DNA from: Vulcanimicrobium sp035943995
Lineage (GTDB): Bacteria > Vulcanimicrobiota > Vulcanimicrobiia > Vulcanimicrobiales > Vulcanimicrobiaceae
Reading direction: 5' to 3'
Assembly: GCA_035943995.1 (NCBI GenBank)
Contig: DASZBS010000028.1
Location: 62,001-126,000, forward strand
Length of the DNA: 64,000 nucleotides
Of this stretch, positions 17,380 to 26,048 are shown in pieces. The stretch's first letter is position 1; each line of letters starts with the position of its first letter. The notes under the pieces were generated by a model. The model worked only from the letters and a program-made list of their open reading frames with translations, searched no databases and was not told the origin of the DNA. The position numbers were made by a program, and so were the translations under genes.

Positions 17380-18612
17380 ATGATCGCCGCGTCTGGTTTC
17401 CGGACCGTGGCGGCCCCGCTGCGCCGGTTCTCCGGCGCCGCGGCGGCCGCCGCCGTCACGTTCGTCGTGATCCTGATCAGCTCGCACCTGCGTTCCACGC
17501 AGCAGAACAACTACGTGCGGGTGGCCTACGCGTGGCTGCACGGCCGAATGTGGATCGACTGGCCGGGCCGCTGGATGGATGCCGTGCAGTACAACGGCCA
17601 CTACTACGGCGTCGACGGGCCCGTGCCGGCGCTGTTCATGCTGCCGTCCGTGTTGATCTGGGGCAACGACGCGAACCAGACCACGGTCGCGATCGCGTTC
17701 GCCGCGGTCGCGACGTTCCTCGCGTGGGTGCTCGCCGAGCGTCTCGGCGTGACGGAGCTGTCGACGAAAGTCTTTCTCGCGATGTTCTTCGTCGCCGGTA
17801 CCGACGTGTGGTGGTGCGCGGAGCTCGGCGACGTGTGGTTCCTCGCGCACCTGTGCGCGGTGGCGTTCATCCTCGGCGCGCTGGTCGAATTGTGCGGCAA
17901 GAACCGCGGTTGGCTCGTCGGTGTGTGCGGCGTGCTCGCGTGCGGCGCGCGCTTCCCGGAGGTCGCGGCGCTGCCGCTGCTTGCGTGGGGGCTGTGGACC
18001 GGCGCGTTCGCCGGCATCGTTCCGGCGCGCGCGGAGCGTATGAAACGGCTGCGCTCGTTCGGCATCGTGCTCGCGTGCTGGGCGATCGTGTTCGTCGGCT
18101 ACGACGAGCTGATGTGGGGCACGATCGTCGACGTCGGCCACACCGTGTACTTTCACGCCGACGCGTGGGGCCAGCCCACCGGTTCGCCGTTCCAGGTCGG
18201 GTATCTGCCGTACCAGATCTACTCGTTCTTCTTTCGCGCGCCGATCTTCGTCGAGTGGCTGCAGCACGCGCAGTGGCCGTACGTCAAACCCGATCCGCTC
18301 GGCATCGCGCTCACGTTCACCAGCCCCGCACTCGTGCTGGCATTTCTCGCGAAGACTCCGCGCAACGTCGTCGTCGCGCTGTGGATCACGACGGCGCTCG
18401 TCGCCGCGCCGGCGTTTCTCTACTACCTGAACGGCTGGGTGCAGTTCGGCATGCGGCACATGCTCGATTTTCTGCCGTACCTGTTCGCGCTGATGGCGAT
18501 CGGTGTGCGCAACCGGCTGCCCAACTGGGGCGTCGCGCTGATCATCTGGTCGGCGCTGGTCGGCGCGTGGGGCGTGTGGTACTGGAACAGCTTCGTGCGG
18601 ACGAACGGCTAG
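17380..18612 (+). CDS. Polytopic membrane protein, GT-C-like
   Basis: About 410 residues with some ten hydrophobic helices from ATG 17380. A longer GTG start at 17296 would overlap the divergent TMBIM gene. An early loop holds conserved-looking aromatic and acidic residues (WIDWPGRWMDAVQYNGHYYG), and later loops hold GYLPYQIYSFFFR and NGWVQFGMRHMLDFLPYLF. The alternation of helices with aromatic-rich extracytoplasmic loops, and the loop-1 DWPGR, recall GT-C glycosyltransferases of the dolichyl-phosphate-mannose type, but no decisive DE or ExD catalytic pair was identified. Function unknown. Confidence 0.65.
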   Translation: MIAASGFRTVAAPLRRFSGAAAAAAVTFVVILISSHLRSTQQNNYVRVAYAWLHGRMWIDWPGRWMDAVQYNGHYYGVDGPVPALFMLPSVLIWGNDANQTTVAIAFAAVATFLAWVLAERLGVTELSTKVFLAMFFVAGTDVWWCAELGDVWFLAHLCAVAFILGALVELCGKNRGWLVGVCGVLACGARFPEVAALPLLAWGLWTGAFAGIVPARAERMKRLRSFGIVLACWAIVFVGYDELMWGTIVDVGHTVYFHADAWGQPTGSPFQVGYLPYQIYSFFFRAPIFVEWLQHAQWPYVKPDPLGIALTFTSPALVLAFLAKTPRNVVVALWITTALVAAPAFLYYLNGWVQFGMRHMLDFLPYLFALMAIGVRNRLPNWGVALIIWSALVGAWGVWYWNSFVRTNG

Positions 18613-18644
18613 CCGCGCCGTAGACCTGAAGGCTTCAGCTCGCG

Positions 18645-18670
18645 CACCATCGAACGCCTGTTCGATGGTG
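18645..18670. promoter_or_regulatory. Perfect 11-bp palindrome over the radical SAM start codon
   Basis: Arms CACCATCGAAC (18645-18655) and GTTCGATGGTG (18660-18670) are perfectly complementary across a 4-base GCCT loop. The right arm contains the ATG at 18665. As RNA it would bury the start codon in a stem; as DNA it could be a regulator site. No Shine-Dalgarno is evident upstream. Confidence 0.6.
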
Positions 18671-19582
18671 GAGCTTCCGATCGCTCGCCGGCCGAGCGAG
18701 GTCCGGGTCGAAGAGATCGCCGCGAAGAGCGCGCTCAACCGCGTCCGCGGGATGGGCTTCACCTGGTCGCTCAACCCGTTCACCGGGTGCATCCACCAGT
18801 GCGTGTTTTGCTACGCGCGCGGGACGCACGCGTACCGCGAGCTCGACGGCGTGCGCGAGTGGGGCTCGGTGCTCGGCGTCAAGGTGAACGTCGCGGCGGT
18901 GCTGCGCGCCGATCTCGCCGGGCGTGCGTACCGCGGCGAAGAGATTGCGATCGGGACCGCCACCGATCCGTACCAGGCGCTCGAGGGCCGCTATCGCCTG
19001 ATGCGCGGTATCCTGCCCGCACTGCGCGACGCGCGCGCGCCGTTCCACGTCACGACGCGCTCGCCGCTGATCGTGCGCGACCTCGACCTGCTCGCGCAGT
19101 GCGCGCGCCGCGCGGACGTCGGCGTCGCCGTCAGCATCGCGACGCTCGACGACGCGCTCGCGCACGAGATCGAGCCGACCGTCGCGCCGCCGCGCCAGCG
19201 GCTGCGCGCGGTGCGCGCGCTCGCGGATGCCGGGATTCGCGTCGGCGTCGCCGTCGCGCCGGTGCTGCCCGGCATGACCGACGATCCGGCCGCGCTGGCC
19301 GCCGTGGTGCGCGCCGCCGCGGACGCGGGCGCGTCGCACGTGTGGCACAGCGCGCTCAACCTCGGCACGATCACGCGCGACGCGTACTTCGCCTTCTTGC
19401 GCTCGACCCGGCCCGAGCTGGTCGAACGGTACGAGCGGTTGTTCGGTCGCGGCCGCTATGCGGAGCCGGCGTACGTGCGCGAGGTCGCCGACCACGTTCA
19501 CGCGGCGTGCCGCGCGACGCGTTTCGCACGGCACCGCGCGCTCGCGCCCGACCGAACCGGCATGCAACTGGCGCTCCTGTAG
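18665..19582 (+). CDS. SplB-like radical SAM protein (Rv2578c family)
   Basis: A 305-residue radical SAM protein. The 4Fe-4S cluster motif is CX3CX2C in TGCIHQCVFCYARG, preceded by the family's GFTWSLNPFTG. Other marks are IAIGTATDPYQALEGRYRLMR and FHVTTRSPLIVRDLDLL, typical of the spore-photoproduct-lyase-related group found in non-spore formers. The reaction is uncharacterised; DNA repair has been assumed only by analogy with SplB. The start codon lies in a perfect palindrome, which suggests translational or repressor control. Confidence 0.85.
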   Translation: MVELPIARRPSEVRVEEIAAKSALNRVRGMGFTWSLNPFTGCIHQCVFCYARGTHAYRELDGVREWGSVLGVKVNVAAVLRADLAGRAYRGEEIAIGTATDPYQALEGRYRLMRGILPALRDARAPFHVTTRSPLIVRDLDLLAQCARRADVGVAVSIATLDDALAHEIEPTVAPPRQRLRAVRALADAGIRVGVAVAPVLPGMTDDPAALAAVVRAAADAGASHVWHSALNLGTITRDAYFAFLRSTRPELVERYERLFGRGRYAEPAYVREVADHVHAACRATRFARHRALAPDRTGMQLALL

Positions 19583-19601
19583 AGGCGCGGCCTTCGGGGC
19601 G

Positions 19602-21155
19602 ATGGAATTCCTAGTCATGACGAGTCGGTTGTGGCGTGTTCTGCCGGCCTTTTTTTTGCTATTACCGAGCGCGCCGGCGTTCGCCGACGAGGCGCCGCCC
19701 GACGTGGCGGCGATCCGGCAGCACATGCGCGAAGCCCGCGCGATCCCCCACGCATACCGCCGGACGACCGTGACGACGTCCTCCAACGGAACGACGACCA
19801 CCGTTCGCTACGCCGTGCGCGACGGCGAATGGCGCCAGATCGTGGAGAGCGGTCCGTTCCACACCGAGTCCGGCCGAACGAAAAACGAAGAGTGGCACCA
19901 GAACGACAACGGCCAGACCGTCATCGACGAGCCCGATCCCGGAGCGGCCAAGCCTGAGCCGACCACAACGACGGTCTCGCGCGTGCACGCGCCCGTCGAG
20001 GCGTGGCTGATCGCGGAGCTCAACAAGCGCGGGCGCGGAACGCGCGAGTACGTCGATCCGCAGACCTGGCGCCTGGTCCGCGACGAGGACGTGACCGCCA
20101 ACGGCATTGTCGCGACCGTGTACGACGACTTCCGCAGCGACGGCGGGCGTGTGTTCGCGCACCACTGGCACGTCGAGAACGGCTACGCGCGCACGACGAG
20201 CGACACCCGCGTGACGGCGTACGACGCCGACGACGTGCCCCCGTCCGCCGTCGCGATGCCGAACAGCCGGCGGCTGCTCGTGACGTTCCCGGCCGGCGTG
20301 CCGGCGGTGACGCTGCCGTCGAAATTCGGTGCCCAGCACATCGTCGTGCGCATCATGGTCGGCACGCGCGGCTTGGACTTCCTGCTGGACACCGGCGCGA
20401 GCGGCATCACGATCGACAGCGGCGTCGCGCGGCAGCTCGGCCTTCACGCTTACGCCGAGCGCTCCGCCGTCACGGCGCAGCGCTACACGACCGCGCGCAC
20501 GATCGTGCCCGAGATGCACATCGGCGAGCTCGTGATGCGCGACGTCGCGGTCCAGATGATCCCGGACAGCGACGAGGTCGAGCCCGGCTACAAAGCCGTC
20601 GGGCTGCTCGGTTTCGATTTTCTTTCCGAGCTCGGCGTGACCATCGACTACGAGAAGAAACAGGTCACGGCCGTGCGCGAACCCGACTACGTCGTGCCGA
20701 AGGGTAATCACGTGATCGCCCTCGACGTGCGGATCGGCGACGGCTCGCCCTACGTCAACGTCGCGGTCAACGGTGCGCTGAGCGAGCGCTTCATCCTCGA
20801 CACCGGCCACGCGGGGACGTTCATGATCTTCGACGCGTTCGCGCGCAAGCACCCCGAGGCGCTCGTCGACAAAGGCGGCGGCGGCGACTTGCGCAACATG
20901 GAGTGGTACGGCGTCGGCGGCGCGATCGAGACGCGTCCGTACCAGCTCGCCAGCGTCAAGATCGGTGCGCTGAACTTCGTGGACTTCGTCGGGTATCGGG
21001 TGACCAACGACCGCAGCTACGACTTCGGCAGCGACGACGGGGTGATCGGAAGCGACTTCCTCCGGCTGTTCACCGTCGGCCTCGACTACGCGAGCGGCCA
21101 CGTCTACCTCGTGCCGAACACCGCGGGCCGCAAAGCGATGGGCATCCGCGAATGA
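19602..21155 (+). CDS. Secreted two-domain retropepsin-like aspartic protease (copy 1)
   Basis: About 517 residues with an N-terminal signal peptide (VLPAFFLLLPSAPAFA); a second ATG at 19617 (MTSRLWRV) would give a tighter signal. Residues about 30-230 form an unrecognised domain with TSSNGTTTTVRY and REYVDPQTWRLVRDE. Two clan-AA protease domains follow, each with its own active-site motif: DTGASG at about residue 263 and DTGHAG at about 400. Single-domain family members must dimerise; here the pair is in one chain. FDFLSELGVTIDYEKKQV and GVIGSDFLRLFTVGLDY are the conserved flap-end repeats of each half. It is coupled to copy 2 by ATGA. Confidence 0.85.
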   Translation: MEFLVMTSRLWRVLPAFFLLLPSAPAFADEAPPDVAAIRQHMREARAIPHAYRRTTVTTSSNGTTTTVRYAVRDGEWRQIVESGPFHTESGRTKNEEWHQNDNGQTVIDEPDPGAAKPEPTTTTVSRVHAPVEAWLIAELNKRGRGTREYVDPQTWRLVRDEDVTANGIVATVYDDFRSDGGRVFAHHWHVENGYARTTSDTRVTAYDADDVPPSAVAMPNSRRLLVTFPAGVPAVTLPSKFGAQHIVVRIMVGTRGLDFLLDTGASGITIDSGVARQLGLHAYAERSAVTAQRYTTARTIVPEMHIGELVMRDVAVQMIPDSDEVEPGYKAVGLLGFDFLSELGVTIDYEKKQVTAVREPDYVVPKGNHVIALDVRIGDGSPYVNVAVNGALSERFILDTGHAGTFMIFDAFARKHPEALVDKGGGGDLRNMEWYGVGGAIETRPYQLASVKIGALNFVDFVGYRVTNDRSYDFGSDDGVIGSDFLRLFTVGLDYASGHVYLVPNTAGRKAMGIRE

Positions 21156-22687
21156 ACGCGCGCGCGGCACACCGTACCGCCGCGCTGCTGGCGGCGCTCG
21201 CTGTCGCCTTGCCCGCGCTCGCGCGCGGCGCCGACGTGCTGCCGAGCGCGGCGGAGATCCGCGCGAACGTGCGCGCCGCCGAACGCGAACCGAGCGCGTA
21301 CCGCGAGACCATCGTCACGACGTCGTCCGACGGCACGACCACCACCGAGCGGCATCTCGTGCGCGGCGCCGACGAGCGCACCATCGACGACAGCCCGCCG
21401 TTTCACGCCGAAGCCGGCGTGGTGCACGGCGAGCGCTGGCTGCAGGACGAGAACGGCGTCACGCTCGACGACCGCGCCGACCCGGGGCGCGCGAACAAAG
21501 AGACGTTCACCACCACGGTGACGCGCGTGCGCGCGCCGGCCGGCGCGTACGCGATCGCGACGCTCAACGCGAAAGGGTGGGGCCGCAAGGAGTACGTCGA
21601 CCCGGCGACCTGGCACGTGCTGCGGCGCGAGCGCCTCATCGCCACCGGGGTCGTGTCGACGACGTACGACGACGTGCGCGACGATCAGGGGCGCGTGTTC
21701 GCGCACCGCTGGCACGTCGACAACACGGTCGCGCAGACGACGACCGACTCGCGCGTGACCGAGTACGTGCCGGGAACCGTGAGCGACGCGGAGCTCCAGC
21801 GCCCGGCGAGCCGGCGCGCGCTGGTGGCGTTTCCGGACGGCGTGACCAGCGTAGACCTGCCCGCCGATTTCGTGGAGCACATCTACGTGCCGGTGCGCAT
21901 CGGCAGCACGGAGATCGAGTTCGTGCTCGACAGCGGCGCGTCGGGGCTCGTCGTCGACGCGAACGTCGCGCGCCGCGCGGGCTTGCAGCAGTACGGCGAG
22001 CACGCGCACGTCGTGGCCGGCCGCGCGACGTACGCGCGCGCCGTCGTGCCGGAGCTGCGCGTCGGCCCGCTCGCGCTGCGCGACGTCATGGTCGGCGTGA
22101 TCCCGCTGGGCTGGACCGGGAAGCGCGGCGCGCGGATCGGCGGGCTGCTCGGCTTCGACTTTCTCGCGCAGCTCGGCGTGACGCTGGACTACGAGCACCA
22201 GCGCATCACGGTCGTTCCGGCCGCCGCGTACGCCGCGCCGTCCGGGCCGCAGACGACCGCGCTCGCGGCGCGCTTCGGGCGCGGGATCCCGCTCGTCACG
22301 GCGTCGTTCGACGGCGCCGTCGCGGAACGCATCGGGCTCGACACCGGCGCGGACGGCTCGTTCCTGCTGTTCGACTACTTCACGCGCCGCAATCCGAGCG
22401 CGCTGCCGCAAGGGCCCAGCAGCGGCTTCGACGGTCCCGGCGCGCAGACGGGCGTCGGCGGCACGTTCTCGACGAGCCTGGTGTTCGCCGGCACGATCGA
22501 GCTCGGGCAATTCACGCTACCGGCCGTGATGGGCGCGCGCGTGACGTCGGAGCGCAGCTACGCGCAAGACCTCGACGGCGTGATCGGCGGCAAGGTGCTG
22601 CGCTGGTTCACGGTCGGGTTCGACTACGCGCACGAGCGCGTCTACCTCACGCCCAACGCCGAAGGCCGCGCGAAGCTGGGGATCTAG
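21152..22687 (+). CDS. Secreted two-domain retropepsin-like aspartic protease (copy 2)
   Basis: A 511-residue paralog of the preceding gene, overlapping its stop by 4 bases. It has a signal peptide (LLAALAVALPALARGA), the same N-terminal domain (KEYVDPATWHVLRRE matches copy 1) and two protease domains, with DSGASG at about residue 260 and DTGADG at about 397. The 137-residue spacing between the two motifs equals that in copy 1. The first motif has Ser for Thr, which is tolerated in pepsin-fold enzymes. Clearly a tandem duplication. Its 3' end overlaps the convergent SGNH gene by 4 bases. Substrate unknown. Confidence 0.85.
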   Translation: MNARAAHRTAALLAALAVALPALARGADVLPSAAEIRANVRAAEREPSAYRETIVTTSSDGTTTTERHLVRGADERTIDDSPPFHAEAGVVHGERWLQDENGVTLDDRADPGRANKETFTTTVTRVRAPAGAYAIATLNAKGWGRKEYVDPATWHVLRRERLIATGVVSTTYDDVRDDQGRVFAHRWHVDNTVAQTTTDSRVTEYVPGTVSDAELQRPASRRALVAFPDGVTSVDLPADFVEHIYVPVRIGSTEIEFVLDSGASGLVVDANVARRAGLQQYGEHAHVVAGRATYARAVVPELRVGPLALRDVMVGVIPLGWTGKRGARIGGLLGFDFLAQLGVTLDYEHQRITVVPAAAYAAPSGPQTTALAARFGRGIPLVTASFDGAVAERIGLDTGADGSFLLFDYFTRRNPSALPQGPSSGFDGPGAQTGVGGTFSTSLVFAGTIELGQFTLPAVMGARVTSERSYAQDLDGVIGGKVLRWFTVGFDYAHERVYLTPNAEGRAKLGI

Positions 22688-23379
22688 CGCGCGGCGGCGC
22701 GCAGCAGCGCGGGCGCGAGCGCGTCGGCGAGCTGCGCGTAGCCTGCGTCGGAGGGGTGGAAGCGGTCTTCGGACAGGAAGCGGTTGACGTCGCCGTGCTG
22801 GCGCATCGTCGTGGCGTAGAGGTCGACGAACGCCGCACCCGCGCGCCGTGCCACCGCGCGGATCGCGGTGTCGTTCTGGCGCGAGAGGCGCGTGACCGCG
22901 TCGTGGTCGGCACCGGTGAAGAGCGGGCTCAGCCCGACGTCCGGGACGCCGCAACAGACGATCGCCGCGTGCGGCTGCAGCGCGCGCACGCGTGCGACGA
23001 GGTTGGCGTACGTCCGCGCGAAGCTGTCGGCCGCGACGCGGTGCACGACGTCGTTGCCGCCCACGCAGATCACCACGACGTCCGCGCGCGCGTGCGCCAG
23101 CCGCGGCGCTTGCAGCCGCAGGACGTCGGCGGCCGTCGAGCCGCCGATCGCGTCGTTGTCGATGCGGCTGCCCGGATGCTGCGCGCGCACGCGCAGGTAC
23201 GCGCGGAAGATGAACGCGTTGCGCGGCGCCGACGCGCCGGTGCCGAACGCGAGCGAGTCGCCGAGCACGACGATGCACACCGGGCGGCCGGGCGTCGCCG
23301 CCGCGCGCGGCGCCGGTGCGGGACGCCGCGCGCAGCCCGCCAGCGCCGCGAGCAGCGCGAGCGCCGCGCTACGCCGCAT
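22684..23379 (-). CDS. SGNH/GDSL hydrolase lipoprotein
   Basis: A 231-residue esterase/lipase-like protein. The N-terminus is a lipoprotein signal with lipobox LAGC (ALALLAALAGCARR), so it is probably anchored in an envelope membrane. SGNH blocks are all present: block I VVLGDSLAFG (nucleophile Ser), block II Gly in AIGGSTAA, block III GGND in VICVGGNDV, and block V DRFHPSD with the catalytic Asp and His. It begins 11 bases inside the end of the ABC ATPase gene and is probably expressed with that exporter. Acyl-ester substrate unknown. Confidence 0.92.
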   Translation of the reverse strand: MRRSAALALLAALAGCARRPAPAPRAAATPGRPVCIVVLGDSLAFGTGASAPRNAFIFRAYLRVRAQHPGSRIDNDAIGGSTAADVLRLQAPRLAHARADVVVICVGGNDVVHRVAADSFARTYANLVARVRALQPHAAIVCCGVPDVGLSPLFTGADHDAVTRLSRQNDTAIRAVARRAGAAFVDLYATTMRQHGDVNRFLSEDRFHPSDAGYAQLADALAPALLRAAAR

Positions 23380-24055
23380 CGTCCGCCACGACGCGCCCGT
23401 CGGCGAGCCGGATGACGCGGTGCGCGCGCCGCCACACCGCTTCGCTGTGCGTCACCACCAGCAGCGTCTGTCCGCGCGCGTTGAGCGCGCCGAGCAGCTC
23501 GAGCACGTGCTCGGCGGTGCGCGAGTCGAGCTCGCCGGTGGGTTCGTCCGCGAGCAGCAGCGCGGGCTCGTTCACCAGCGCGCGCGCGATCGCGACGCGC
23601 TGCTGCTGCCCGCCCGACAGCGCGGACGGGCGGTGGTGCATGCGGTCGCCCAACCCGACGTCGCGCAGCGCGCGCTCGGCGCGCGCGAGCGCGTCGCCGC
23701 GATGGCCGGCGTAGCGCGCAGCGAGCGCGACGTTCTCGCGCGCGTCGAGGTTCGGCAGTAGGTTGAACCCTTGGAACACGAAGCCGATCGCGCGCGCGCG
23801 GATCGCGGCCAGCTCGCGGCGCGACGTGCGCGCGAGCGGGTGGCCGTCGATCACCACCTCGCCGGTGGTGGGGCGGTCGAGCCCGCCCAGCACGTGCATC
23901 AGCGTCGTCTTCCCGCTGCCGCTCTCGCCGACGATCGCGACGTACTCGCCCGCCTGCACGCCGAACGTCACGCCGTCCAGCGCGCGCACTTCGGTGGGTG
24001 CCCCCGGCGCGTGGACCTTGACGACATCGCGCACGTCGACGATGCGCTCGCTCAC
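23369..24055 (-). CDS. ABC transporter ATP-binding protein, MacB/LolD type
   Basis: A 228-residue ATPase. Walker A is GESGSGKTT, followed by the LMHVLGGLDRPTTGEV block typical of the MacB/LolD/FtsE class, Q-loop FVFQGFNLLPNLDARENVAL, signature LSGGQQQRVAIARAL, Walker B ALLLADEPTGELD and H-loop VVTHSE. This class drives mechanotransmission of envelope substrates (lipoproteins, macrolides, peptides) rather than import. It overlaps the permease stop codon region by 4 bases and forms the transporter with it. Confidence 0.95.
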   Translation of the reverse strand: MSERIVDVRDVVKVHAPGAPTEVRALDGVTFGVQAGEYVAIVGESGSGKTTLMHVLGGLDRPTTGEVVIDGHPLARTSRRELAAIRARAIGFVFQGFNLLPNLDARENVALAARYAGHRGDALARAERALRDVGLGDRMHHRPSALSGGQQQRVAIARALVNEPALLLADEPTGELDSRTAEHVLELLGALNARGQTLLVVTHSEAVWRRAHRVIRLADGRVVADDAA

Positions 24056-25209
24056 CGGCGCAGCGCCACGGTCGGCGGTAAACGTGCCGCGCTGAGTGCG
24101 GGCACGAACCCGGCGACCGCGCTCAGCGCGACGGAGAACAGGAACGCGCCGAGGCCGACCAGCGGCGAGATCGCGAAGAGCTGGAGGTTGCCGCCGGCCG
24201 CGCTGCGCGCGTCGATCGCCGCGACGACCCCCAGCCCGAGCGCGATCCCGACGATCCCGCCCAGTGCGCCGATCGTCGCCGCCTCGCCGACGAACGTAAG
24301 CAGCACGGACGTGTCGGTCGCGCCGATCGCCTTGCGGATGCCGATCTCGCGCGTGCGCTCGGTCACCGCGATCGTCATCGTGTTGATCACGGAGAACGCG
24401 CCGACGAGCAGCGCGATGAGCGCCGCGCCGAACACGATCGCGTCGAAGATGCCCAGCGTCGAGCGCACGGTGTTGGCCACTTCGCGCGGATCGCGCGCGG
24501 AGAGCCCGTCGATCAGCGCGATGCGCCGCGCGAGCAGCCCGACGTCGGTCCCCGGCTTCGGCGCAACCAGGAACGCCGACACGGGATCGCTCGGCAACGA
24601 ACTGAGGAGCGCCGGCACGTCCTGTCGCAGCAGATCCTGCGCGTCGGCGAACGGCACGACCACGGCCGCGTCGAACACGGTGAACGTCTTGTCGAGGACG
24701 CCGACGACCTCGAACGAGTTGCCCTGGAGCGCGATCACGTCGCCGACATCGGCGTGCTCCGCGGCCGCAAAGTCCGGCCCGATCATCGCGACGCGCTCCT
24801 CGCGCGGCGCCGCGGCGCGACCGCGCGCGACCACCAGCAGGCCGCGCTCGAACGCGCGCGCCTGATCGGGGAAACCGAATACGAGCGACGGCGGTCCGAA
24901 ACGGCCCGTCGCGTTCCCGCTCGAATACGGGACCACGACTTCCGGGATCGCGGTGCGCACGCCGTCGAGGGTCTTGAGCTTCGCGTATGCCTTCTGCACC
25001 GTTTGACGCGCGTCGGCCGAGAACAGCACCGAGCGCTGAATGTTCGCGAACACGATGTCGGTGTTGAGCGAGGTCGAGCGCGTGACGATGGTGTGCAGGC
25101 GCTCCGCGAGCGAGCCGACGACCGTGAGCGCGAGGATGCCGATCGCGATCCCCGCGACCGTGAAGAACGTGCGCGCCGGCCGCGACGCGAGATCCCGAAG
25201 CGTGTTCAT
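24052..25209 (-). CDS. ABC transporter permease, MacB/FtsX type
   Basis: A 385-residue permease with the type VII layout: one N-terminal helix (FFTVAGIAIGILALTVVGSL), a large extracytoplasmic MacB-PCD-like domain (residues about 40-250) and three C-terminal helices, the first two joined by the coupling region TERTREIGIRKAIGAT. The pair with the downstream ATPase should be an envelope-spanning exporter component. Its ATG overlaps the stop of the preceding HNH gene as ATGA although that gene looks acquired, so the exporter now sits in the same transcript as the Septu-like module. Confidence 0.93.
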   Translation of the reverse strand: MNTLRDLASRPARTFFTVAGIAIGILALTVVGSLAERLHTIVTRSTSLNTDIVFANIQRSVLFSADARQTVQKAYAKLKTLDGVRTAIPEVVVPYSSGNATGRFGPPSLVFGFPDQARAFERGLLVVARGRAAAPREERVAMIGPDFAAAEHADVGDVIALQGNSFEVVGVLDKTFTVFDAAVVVPFADAQDLLRQDVPALLSSLPSDPVSAFLVAPKPGTDVGLLARRIALIDGLSARDPREVANTVRSTLGIFDAIVFGAALIALLVGAFSVINTMTIAVTERTREIGIRKAIGATDTSVLLTFVGEAATIGALGGIVGIALGLGVVAAIDARSAAGGNLQLFAISPLVGLGAFLFSVALSAVAGFVPALSAARLPPTVALRR

Positions 25210-26048
25210 GGAGGCGGCAAGAAGCCGCGTTCTCTTACAAGATCACGCGCAAGCGCCGAAAACTCGGCGCTCTCATGTGTCAGTTCCGCTAGCTTAGCGA
25301 GGGCCTGTTCCTTTTTCGCAGCAAACCGAATATCATTCGGATAGTCTTCGCAGAGCCGTGCGTAAAATCGGACCTCCTCGATTCTATCGAGAACGAGGAT
25401 CGCAAGGTCTCGGCGGCGATCGACTAGCTCCGGGCGATCGAGGCCGAAAACATCGATTGACACTTCAGCACGACGCTGCCGTTCTGAATCGTGCGTTTGG
25501 CGTGGCCGCACGATTCCGCGGTCCGTAAAGCAAAGGAATTGGGCCGGGTCATCACGCGTTGGGTCAATCAGTAGGCGATACGCTTCGTCATCGTCACCTG
25601 GCGCCCGCGCTCTTTTCGTGGGATCCGATAACGGGAAGCGATTCGCTTTACCACGGCGGATCCGCTCACCTGTATCAAGCTCATGATATCGCCATGAGTT
25701 GCAGTCAATGCACGAGGCGAGCAAATTATCCCAGTCAACAGCAAGCCAGAAATAGCCGGGACGCAATCGCATACCATCTTCTTCGAGCACCTCCCCTTTC
25801 GGCCGGAAATGTTCCACGATCATAGCGTGGAACGCAGCATACTTTCCCTCGCAATAAGCGCACTTCGGCCCGAAAACGGCATACAGCGCGTCCTTTACGT
25901 CGGAGTGGAAGTACGTGTCCCAGTCGTACGGTTTTTCAGGCTGCTGAGTAAAGTGATCTTTCACGCGTTGGCTTGGCGTACGACCATCCTTCCCCGGACG
26001 GTCCAACACGTGGGGACGTTTAGCGCGAGCACGATGAGCATGGATCAT
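25206..26048 (-). CDS. PtuB-like HNH endonuclease
   Basis: A 280-residue HNH nuclease resembling PtuB of Septu and the HNH partner of retrons of the Ec78 type. The zinc/HNH core is C63-X2-C66 (KCAYCEGK), the catalytic-loop VEHFRPKG at 78-85, WLAVDWDNLLASC and C113-X2-C116 (SCIDCNS). The C-terminal half is helical with charged repeats (DRIEEVRFYARLCEDYPNDI). GC content is visibly lower than in the flanking genes. It overlaps the upstream HNH-ATPase gene by 4 bases (ATGA) and should act with it. No reverse transcriptase is nearby, so a retron is unlikely. Nuclease function is inferred from motifs. Confidence 0.85.
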   Translation of the reverse strand: MIHAHRARAKRPHVLDRPGKDGRTPSQRVKDHFTQQPEKPYDWDTYFHSDVKDALYAVFGPKCAYCEGKYAAFHAMIVEHFRPKGEVLEEDGMRLRPGYFWLAVDWDNLLASCIDCNSWRYHELDTGERIRRGKANRFPLSDPTKRARAPGDDDEAYRLLIDPTRDDPAQFLCFTDRGIVRPRQTHDSERQRRAEVSIDVFGLDRPELVDRRRDLAILVLDRIEEVRFYARLCEDYPNDIRFAAKKEQALAKLAELTHESAEFSALARDLVRERGFLPPP

